DNA of 12,444 bases from the NCBI GenBank assembly GCA_030642205.1, contig DAOWOF010000044.1, positions 1 to 12,444 of the forward strand, written 5' to 3'. The notes below the pieces were generated by a model, which was given only the letters and a program-made list of their open reading frames with translations, did not search any database and was not told the DNA's origin. Below are positions 6,908 through 12,444 of the stretch, piece by piece (the first letter of the stretch is position 1; each line of letters starts with the position of its first letter). This DNA comes from Desulfobacteraceae bacterium (GTDB taxonomy: Bacteria; Desulfobacterota; DSM-4660; Desulfatiglandales; Desulfatiglandaceae). Position numbers and translations under genes: made by a program.

Positions 6908-9358
6908 ATGTCTAGGAAAAAAGAGACCGGGGAGTTAACTGCTGAGCAGCTAAGATGGCGATTTGACCATATGGCATTTCCATTTGAGACAACAGATGAT
7001 ATTGAACCTTTAAAGGATATTATAGGTCAAAAAAGGGGCATAGATGCCTTCCGTTTTGGGATGGCCATGAATGGACCAGGATATAATGTATGTGTGACAG
7101 GACAACCAGGTACAGGCAGACTCTCTACTGTCAAAAGGTTGCTTAAAGAAATCGCAACCCGGGATGATGTCCCCGATGATCTGTGTTATATGAATAATTT
7201 TAAAAATAATGAAGCTCCGACCCTTTTACGACTTAAAGCTGGACTGGGAAGGACATTTCAAAAAGATATTCACGACATGGTTTCCGATTTCAGAAAAGAG
7301 GTCCCACAGCTTTTTGATAGTCAGGACTACCTTAATCGTAAAAAAGAGGCCATGGAAGCCTATGCTAAAAAGGGGAAGAATTTCTTTAAAGAGCTTGACA
7401 AAAGGGTTACAGAAGAAAACTTTGCCCTGGTGGACGTAGAAATAGGACAAATAAAACGTCCTGAGGTAATGCCATTAGTAGATGGTAAACCAATGGATAT
7501 TTATCAAATCGAATCCATGGTGGAAAAAGGACGTTTCCCAAAGGATGAATATGAGAGTTTCAAGGAAAAACAGGAGGTCTTAAGGGCTGAAATCGATCAT
7601 ATTTTTCTTGAATTGCGTGATTTGCAAAAAGAAATCCAGAAAAAGATTGAACAGATGGACAAAGTTTTGTTTCTCAAGATATCAAAAGAAAAAGCTGCTC
7701 CTATTATCTCTAAATATGATAATGAAGAAATTACTGAATATATAAATAAAATGCTGGATTATATGGCTGAAAATCTTCAGATTTTTTCCAGTCAAGGCCA
7801 TGACGCGCCACCGTTAATTCCTGGTTTTCCCACCATGTCCCATGATAAGGAAGCTGATTTTCAACCTTATCAGGTGAATCGACTGGTAGATAATACAGAT
7901 CAGAAAGGAGCCCCCGTTATTGTTGAATCTTATCCCACCTACCGGAATCTTTTTGGAAGCATAGAAAGGGTGGTTGATCGATCCGGAGTATGGCGTACAG
8001 ATTTTACCAAGATCAAAGCAGGATCATTCATCAAGGCCAATGGGGGATATCTTGTCCTGAATCTTCTTGACGCACTTGTGGAACCAGGGGTATGGCAGGC
8101 ACTGAAACGATCACTTAAAACAAATAAAATGGAGATCCAGACCTATGATCCCTTTTATCTGTTTACTACTACCAGCATGAAACCTGAACCAATCGAAATG
8201 AGCATAAAGGTTGTACTTATCTCAGATTCGCGTTTTTACCATATGTTACATACCTTTGATGAGGATGTAAGAAAGATCTTCAAGATACGCGCTGATTTTG
8301 ATACCTCCATGGATAAAAACCAGGAAACTATTCAGCAGTTGGCAGGTTTTATCAAAACAAAAATCAGTGAAGATAAATTAAGAACTTTTGATAAAACCGC
8401 GGTTGCCGCACTTATTGAGGAAACTGTGCGCATGGCCGGCCGTAAGGAAAAAATATCTACCAGTTTTCCTGTCATCTCGGATCTCATCAGGGAAACCAAC
8501 TATTGGGCAGGAGAAGATAAACAGAAGATCGTCAGGGGAAAGCATGTTATACAGGCCATTGATGCAAAGATTTTTCGCTCCAGCATGCTTGAAGGACATC
8601 TACAGGAGATGATTGACCGTGGTACATTGAAGATTGATGTAAAAGGAGAGGTAGTAGGCCAGGTGAATGGCCTGGCGGTATATGATATGGGTGATTATAT
8701 GTTTGGTAAGCCCTCTCGTATAACCTCTACGATTTCCATGGGCAGGGCAGGCATTATAAATATTGAACGTGAGGCTGATCTTTCAGGAAAAACCCATAAT
8801 AAGGGAGTCATGATCCTGAGTGGCTATTTGCGGGCCAGATATGCCCAGGATAAACCTCTATCCATAAGTGCCAGCATAGCCTTTGAGCAGTCCTATGGAG
8901 GAGTTGACGGAGATTCCGCTTCTTCCACGGAGATATATTGTCTGCTTTCCAGCATTTCAGGGCTTCCTATTAAACAGGGTATCGCTGTTACCGGATCCAT
9001 GAATCAGAAAGGAGAAGTTCAGGCCATAGGAGCTGTTAATTACAAGATTGAGGGTTTCTATGACTGCTGCTGTAAATTAGGGCTGGATAAACACCAGGGA
9101 GTAATTATCCCTGAGAGCAATATTAAAGATCTGATGCTAAGGAAAGATGTGGTAGCAGCAGTTAAAAAAGGAGACTTTCATATCTTTGCGGTCAAAACCA
9201 TTGATGAAGGGATTGAGATCCTGACAGGCAGGAAGGCAGGAAAACAAAAAACAGATGGCACCTATCCAAAAGGATCGATAAATTTACTGATAAACGAAAA
9301 GTTACAAAAATTGGCTGAAGGGATGAGAGACTTTTCCAAAGGGGATAAGGATGAGTGA
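6908..9358 (+). CDS. Lon-like ATP-dependent protease (AAA_32 family)
   Basis: This 816-residue protein is a Lon-related protease of the AAA_32/LonB-like group (relatives include E. coli YcbZ), not classical LonA. The N-terminal part (to about 100) contains the P-loop-like GQPGTGRLS (65-73), with Arg71 where Walker A normally has lysine; from memory the G-T-G-R form is common in this family. A charged, probably coiled-coil insert spans about 130-270. The AAA core includes ANGGYLVLNLLDALVEPG. The C-terminal S16 protease domain has the Ser-Lys dyad: S670 in GDSASS and K713 in NYKIEGFYD, spaced 43 residues as S679/K722 are in E. coli Lon. The protein should be cytosolic and degrade misfolded or regulatory proteins. 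GAGGAGG overlapping the hsp20 stop serves as its ribosome site. Confidence 0.93.
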   Translation: MSRKKETGELTAEQLRWRFDHMAFPFETTDDIEPLKDIIGQKRGIDAFRFGMAMNGPGYNVCVTGQPGTGRLSTVKRLLKEIATRDDVPDDLCYMNNFKNNEAPTLLRLKAGLGRTFQKDIHDMVSDFRKEVPQLFDSQDYLNRKKEAMEAYAKKGKNFFKELDKRVTEENFALVDVEIGQIKRPEVMPLVDGKPMDIYQIESMVEKGRFPKDEYESFKEKQEVLRAEIDHIFLELRDLQKEIQKKIEQMDKVLFLKISKEKAAPIISKYDNEEITEYINKMLDYMAENLQIFSSQGHDAPPLIPGFPTMSHDKEADFQPYQVNRLVDNTDQKGAPVIVESYPTYRNLFGSIERVVDRSGVWRTDFTKIKAGSFIKANGGYLVLNLLDALVEPGVWQALKRSLKTNKMEIQTYDPFYLFTTTSMKPEPIEMSIKVVLISDSRFYHMLHTFDEDVRKIFKIRADFDTSMDKNQETIQQLAGFIKTKISEDKLRTFDKTAVAALIEETVRMAGRKEKISTSFPVISDLIRETNYWAGEDKQKIVRGKHVIQAIDAKIFRSSMLEGHLQEMIDRGTLKIDVKGEVVGQVNGLAVYDMGDYMFGKPSRITSTISMGRAGIINIEREADLSGKTHNKGVMILSGYLRARYAQDKPLSISASIAFEQSYGGVDGDSASSTEIYCLLSSISGLPIKQGIAVTGSMNQKGEVQAIGAVNYKIEGFYDCCCKLGLDKHQGVIIPESNIKDLMLRKDVVAAVKKGDFHIFAVKTIDEGIEILTGRKAGKQKTDGTYPKGSINLLINEKLQKLAEGMRDFSKGDKDE

Positions 9359-9434
9359 AACAGCCACATATTTTAATAAAAATTTTGTCTTCCCTGCTGC
9401 CTTAAGATCACAATGCACATTGCAATTGTATTGA
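9351..9434 (+). CDS. possible 27-residue overlapping ORF between lon and the glycosyltransferase
   Basis: An ATG inside ATGAGTGA overlaps the protease stop codon, and a GGGGATAAGG stretch upstream could bind ribosomes. The frame encodes 27 residues beginning MSETATYFNKNF and ends at TGA 9432-9434, past the glycosyltransferase start at 9413. I recognise no family. It might be a coupling ORF that carries ribosomes from lon to the glycosyltransferase, whose own start lacks a clear Shine-Dalgarno, or simply chance. Confidence 0.15.
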   Translation: MSETATYFNKNFVFPAALRSQCTLQLY

Positions 9435-10594
9435 TGAAATACAGCCCTTATGGCGGGAATGAAAGTCAGGCGTCCATACTGGCTGAATCATTACTTAAAG
9501 AGGGTTTTCGTGTTACAATCTTCGCTAATAGCTGGACCGGCATCAGACACCCTGCTCTTGGCTTTAAAAAGGTTCCAATAATCAAATTCACCTCATGGCT
9601 AAAACTGGTTTCTTTTGCTTTATTATCAAGACATTATCTTATTCATGAAAAAGATCAGTTTGATGTTGTTATTGCATTTGACCGGGTTTTGTTGATGGAT
9701 ATTTACCTTGCGGGCAATGCGTGTCACAAGGAATGGATGGATTTCAGGAGACGAAACAACGGATTAAGAACCAGGATCTCCCTCATAATAAATCCTTTAA
9801 ATATCTTCATAAATTTTATAGAAAAGCATATATTCAATCATATTCAAAAATCTAAGGGGTATATCATTGTATTGGCACAATCTGCTATAAAACAGATACA
9901 GAAGAATTATCATGTTGATGATGACCGTTTTGTTATTATTCCGCCTGCAATCAATTTAAAAAAATTCAACCACGAAATTGTCATCAATTACAGACAAGAA
10001 GAACGAAACAGGCTTGGAATTGATGACAATATCTTGATGTTATTACATGTAGGATCAGGATTTGAAATAAAGGGGCTTGAGGCCACTATACGAGCATTAT
10101 CTATTTTAAGGGAAAGACAAATAAATGCCGTTTTGGTTGTTGCCGGAAAAATTAGCAGTAAAACCAGTAAATTTCGAACCCTTGCCAAAACATTGGACAT
10201 TGAAAAACATGTTTATTTTCTTGGCGGAGTAGAAACTATAGAAAGGTTATACGGAGCAGCAGATGTCTTTGTGCTGCCTACCTTATTTGAAACATATTGT
10301 ATCTCAGCCATCGAAGCACTTTCTTGTGGTTTGCCAGTAATAATTGGTAAAGGTGCAGGTGTTGCTGACATAATTAAAGATAAAAATGCTGGAAATGTTA
10401 TAGATACTCCTGCAAATCCTGATGAACTTGCAGATATGATAGAAGAAACAATTGCTTTTGAGCACAAACAAAGGCCAACTGAAGAAATCAAGAAACGACT
10501 GGACAAGAAAATTGAATTGGCAGCAAGACATGACAAAAACAAAATAATCCAGGATTTTTCCTTTCTTATAAACCGAATAACCACCATGCCATGA
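9413..10594 (+). CDS. glycosyltransferase family 4, WaaG-like
   Basis: This 393-residue protein is a GT-B fold retaining glycosyltransferase of family GT4. Its N-terminus, MHIAIVLMKYSPYGG, closely follows the start of LPS core glucosyltransferase WaaG (K-Y-F-P-F-G-G), which supports the ATG at 9413 over the Met at 9434. Other WaaG-like blocks are MDIYLAGNACHKEW, FVIIPPAIN and the donor-site VGSGFEIKG (213-221, with Lys220). The GT4 E-x7-E motif is E293/E301 in FETYCISAIEALSCGLPV. It probably adds a sugar from a nucleotide-sugar donor to the lipid A core at the inner membrane face; donor and acceptor cannot be read from sequence. It follows the Lon-like gene by 54 bases and shares no obvious function with it. 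No strong ribosome site is visible. Confidence 0.88.
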   Translation: MHIAIVLMKYSPYGGNESQASILAESLLKEGFRVTIFANSWTGIRHPALGFKKVPIIKFTSWLKLVSFALLSRHYLIHEKDQFDVVIAFDRVLLMDIYLAGNACHKEWMDFRRRNNGLRTRISLIINPLNIFINFIEKHIFNHIQKSKGYIIVLAQSAIKQIQKNYHVDDDRFVIIPPAINLKKFNHEIVINYRQEERNRLGIDDNILMLLHVGSGFEIKGLEATIRALSILRERQINAVLVVAGKISSKTSKFRTLAKTLDIEKHVYFLGGVETIERLYGAADVFVLPTLFETYCISAIEALSCGLPVIIGKGAGVADIIKDKNAGNVIDTPANPDELADMIEETIAFEHKQRPTEEIKKRLDKKIELAARHDKNKIIQDFSFLINRITTMP

Positions 10595-10734
10595 CGGGCG
10601 CAACAAAGCATAAAAACATTCTGATTATAACGGGTTTTGCTTGTGGTAATACTGACAAATATCATCAGTTTTTTAGGGACATTTACGATCATACCGTTCA
10701 TAATCAAATTTTTTGGATAAAAATATTTATATAG
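10591..10734 (+). CDS. hypothetical 47-residue small ORF filling the gap before rdgC
   Basis: The ATG overlaps the glycosyltransferase stop as ATGA. The frame stays open for 47 codons and ends in TAG at 10732-10734, six bases before the next gene. The product begins MTGATKHKNILIITGFACG, has a short hydrophobic strand (NILIITGFA) and a C-terminus rich in Phe, Ile and His. I do not recognise it. The exact fit between two genes with an ATGA junction argues for a real or recently real gene, perhaps the surviving start of a longer cell-envelope gene. Against it are the lack of recognisable homology and the possibility that the same bases are only the rdgC promoter region. Confidence 0.3.
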   Translation: MTGATKHKNILIITGFACGNTDKYHQFFRDIYDHTVHNQIFWIKIFI

Positions 10735-10740
10735 GAAATT

Positions 10741-11364
10741 ATGGGCTTAATAAAAGGATCCGCAAATTTTACACGGTTCAAAGTTGAAGGACACCCTCCG
10801 GAAGAGATGAGGGAAAGATATCCTGATAAAATAAATCGTTTTGCCTTCAGAAGACTGGATGATAATTCTGATCAGGAACAATCTTCAGGCTGGGCAAATA
10901 TTATGGATATGTTTGACAGCAAATTTACATGGAATGAATTTTTCATTGAACCTTATATTGCTCTTTGTTGGCGAATCGACAAAAAAACTGTGCCGGCTAA
11001 AGCGCTGAAACAATACTGCATGGAAGCTGAAGAGGAAATTATGAAGATAGAGAATCTGGAGAAGCTTCCCAAGCAAAAACGAAAAGACATAAGAGAGATT
11101 GTCTATTCAAAACTTCTCAGACGCGCTATCCCAAGGATAAATACATACGACATGGTCTGGGATTTTAATTCCAATATGGTCATTTTCGGTGGGACATCGC
11201 CTAAACTTTGTGATGAATTTTCGGAACTGTTTTTTAAAACCTTTGATCTGAACCTTAAGACGATATTCCCATATTCATTGGCATATGATTTTCTTGAAAA
11301 AGAAGGGATTGACACTGCCCTTCTCGACGGACTTAAACCAATCACCTTCAAAAAGGGGAATTAA
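10741..11364 (+). CDS. rdgC: RdgC-like protein, N-terminal and central part (split RdgC, first gene)
   Basis: The 207 residues match the first two-thirds of RdgC, a ring-shaped dimer that encircles duplex DNA and modulates RecA-dependent recombination in E. coli. Matching features are the N-terminal strand GSANFTRFKVEG, the SSGW element (48-51), a charged helix (about 90-115), and the RdgC core KRKDIREIVYSKLLRRAIPR (113-132) leading to MVWDFNSNMVIFGG (138 onward). The E. coli counterpart of that core reads LKDEVLHSLLPRAFSR. E. coli RdgC has 303 residues, so this protein alone lacks the C-terminal part, which seems to be supplied by the next gene. The ATG has a short-spaced AGGA. Its TAA is followed by AGT and then the ATG of the next gene in the same frame. 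Confidence 0.85.
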   Translation: MGLIKGSANFTRFKVEGHPPEEMRERYPDKINRFAFRRLDDNSDQEQSSGWANIMDMFDSKFTWNEFFIEPYIALCWRIDKKTVPAKALKQYCMEAEEEIMKIENLEKLPKQKRKDIREIVYSKLLRRAIPRINTYDMVWDFNSNMVIFGGTSPKLCDEFSELFFKTFDLNLKTIFPYSLAYDFLEKEGIDTALLDGLKPITFKKGN

Positions 11365-11367
11365 AGT

Positions 11368-11904
11368 ATGGAATTACTGGAAAGAAAAAGGCTCTTTGAG
11401 TTCCTGGGAAGGGATTTTTTAGTCTGGTTATGGTTTAAAAGTGAAACTAACGGCGGCAAATTTGATTTAAATGAAATAGGTCTTATTGATTTGTCGCTTG
11501 ATAATAAAATAATTTTGCAATCAGAAAGCACTGTTTATGAAGAAGAGCAGCTTGAAACCGTTACATGCACAGGCAACAACCCTGATCTTAAGGAAGCAAG
11601 ATTTGCGCTTGCAGAAAATAAAAAAATCATACAAGTTATGGTTAAAATTAGCCAAGGCGATAATGAATGGTCCCTTGTACTTGATTCCACCTGGATGAAT
11701 TTCAAAAGTTTCAAAACACCAAAGGTAATGCAGGACGAAAATGATGACAAAGAAGGCCTTTTTTATGAAAAAATGTATCTAACCAATCAGGCTTTGACTA
11801 TTATGAATGCCGTTTTTTATTCCTTTATAAAGCTTAGAATCTCTTCTGAATGGAACAGCAAAGAGCTGCAGGACTTAAACAAATGGATATTTGAAGGAAG
11901 ATAA
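11368..11904 (+). CDS. RdgC C-terminal-like protein (split RdgC, second gene)
   Basis: This 178-residue protein has no signal peptide or membrane segment. Its C-terminal half, EARFALAENKKIIQVMVKI onward to SFKTPKV (about 73-117), lines up by eye with E. coli RdgC EITNHIEAGKVVTKLALDW through RLKF, including the alternating strand pattern. A final helix (TIMNAVFYSFIKL) matches the RdgC C-terminal helix. The N-terminal FLGRDFLVWLWFKSE looks like a conserved packing segment and seems to have no close E. coli equivalent. AAGGGG, nine bases before the ATG, is a good ribosome site, so it is probably translated as a separate chain by reinitiation after the upstream TAA. It likely partners the upstream protein. 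The assignment rests on visual alignment and position, so it is less sure than the first gene. Confidence 0.6.
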   Translation: MELLERKRLFEFLGRDFLVWLWFKSETNGGKFDLNEIGLIDLSLDNKIILQSESTVYEEEQLETVTCTGNNPDLKEARFALAENKKIIQVMVKISQGDNEWSLVLDSTWMNFKSFKTPKVMQDENDDKEGLFYEKMYLTNQALTIMNAVFYSFIKLRISSEWNSKELQDLNKWIFEGR

Positions 11905-11921
11905 GACCTGGGAGTTGTTCG

Positions 11922-12444
11922 CTATCCAAATATCCAGCCATAGGTCATGCCGGCAATAGTTGATAAGATTATGATTATGCCGCAAAATACAGCAGTTTTT
12001 TTGATGCCCATAACTCCCCCTATGACCAGCAAGTTGGGAAGAGACAAGGCTGGACCGGCAAGCAAAAGCGATAGGGCAGGTCCCTTTCCCATCCCGGCAC
12101 CAATGAGCCCTTGAAGTATCGGGATTTCTGTGAGTGTGGCAAAATACATCAGGCCACCCGAGACTGATGCAAAGAGATTTGCCCATAACGAATTCCCTCC
12201 GACAAGACTTTGTATATAGTGATCCGGTATAAGTGCTGAATGACCGGGACGTCCAAGCATAAAACCGGCTACCAAAACACCTATCCCCAGCAATGGAAAA
12301 ATTTGTTTTATAAATCCCCATGTCGATTTTACCCAATTAATTCGCTCGTCTCTTGAGAACCATAACTTGATTATCACTGCAAGAAAGATCAATAGTCCAC
12401 CTGTGATGTACCACTTTGCAGCAAAAATTGCAGCCCAGATACCA
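11922..12444 (-). CDS. ArsP/UPF0718-type permease, C-terminal part (runs off the window)
   Basis: The frame stays open to the right edge, so the start lies outside; about 174 C-terminal residues are visible. They contain four to five hydrophobic segments and the conserved blocks YFATLTEIPILQGLIGAGM, KGPALSLLLAGPALSLPN and VMGIKKTAVF, followed by a last membrane helix. This pattern marks the predicted permease family PF03773 (ArsP_1, formerly UPF0718). Some members export organoarsenicals, but many have unknown substrates and the cargo here cannot be inferred. A TTG at 12392 could be taken as a start, but in-frame coding sequence with a membrane-like profile (GIWAAIFAAKWYITGG) continues upstream. 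It converges with the second rdgC gene, the two stops being 17 bases apart with no recognisable terminator between them. Confidence 0.85.
   Translation of the reverse strand, partial: GIWAAIFAAKWYITGGLLIFLAVIIKLWFSRDERINWVKSTWGFIKQIFPLLGIGVLVAGFMLGRPGHSALIPDHYIQSLVGGNSLWANLFASVSGGLMYFATLTEIPILQGLIGAGMGKGPALSLLLAGPALSLPNLLVIGGVMGIKKTAVFCGIIIILSTIAGMTYGWIFG

Noticed and set aside
6908..9358. Arg71 in the protease P-loop as evidence of an inactivated enzyme
   Set aside because: Related AAA_32 proteases, as I remember them, commonly have GTGR, and the protease dyad is intact, so loss of function is not shown.
9434..9436. Met8 of the glycosyltransferase as the true start
   Set aside because: Starting there would remove the MHIAIVL strand that aligns with the conserved WaaG N-terminus.
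10213..10707. A 164-codon minus-strand frame under the glycosyltransferase
   Set aside because: It is antisense to the conserved GT4 donor-binding domain; its Ser/Ile-rich composition is what the reverse of such a gene gives.
11875..12336. A 153-codon minus-strand frame at the right end
   Set aside because: It is the neighbouring frame of the permease gene; the permease frame carries the conserved family blocks and membrane helices, and this one does not.
1..12444. CRISPR array, tRNA or rRNA gene, complete insertion sequence, toxin-antitoxin or defence island
   Set aside because: I saw no regularly spaced repeats, no RNA gene folds and no full transposase. The kinase-like protein has no paired antitoxin, and its neighbour is a metabolic gene.

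Overview
The window is AT-rich bacterial DNA of ordinary chromosomal character, most likely from a deltaproteobacterium (Desulfobacterota, for example a sulfate-reducer relative). The clues are a WaaG-like lipopolysaccharide core glycosyltransferase (Gram-negative), an endonuclease-type MutL beside miaA, a Lon-like protease of the AAA_32 type, an Hsp20, an RdgC encoded as two short genes, and REP-like palindromes with a likely RAYT transposase remnant. The taxonomic call is inference from gene content; there is no rRNA or other marker to fix it.

Layout. Positions 1-234 hold no intact gene, only what looks like the start of a REP-associated tyrosine transposase and a long imperfect inverted repeat. 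On the minus strand, a P-loop kinase-like gene (1978-2580) is followed by adenine deaminase ade (235-1962), spaced tightly enough to be one operon. A divergent intergenic region (2581-2805) with a 15-bp palindrome separates it from a plus-strand set: a secreted zinc-dependent phospholipase C-like protein (2806-3663), mutL (3660-5354) and miaA (5351-6307). These three are joined by 4-base start/stop overlaps. The miaA reading frame ends inside a REP-like hairpin.

A second plus-strand set begins with hsp20 (6435-6893) and a Lon-like ATP-dependent protease (6908-9358), a plausible protein quality-control pair. It continues with a family 4 glycosyltransferase (9413-10594), a possible 47-residue small ORF (10591-10734), and two genes (10741-11364 and 11368-11904) that together look like RdgC, the DNA-binding protein linked to recombination. 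At the right edge, on the minus strand and convergent with rdgC, lies the C-terminal part of an ArsP/UPF0718-type permease that runs out of the window.

Most genes here are conserved housekeeping functions. The least ordinary features are the two-gene RdgC, whose halves share a frame and are separated by a single stop codon plus one sense codon; the kinase-like protein with an unusual P-loop placed before ade; and the repeat-derived end of miaA. I found no CRISPR array, tRNA, rRNA or complete mobile element.
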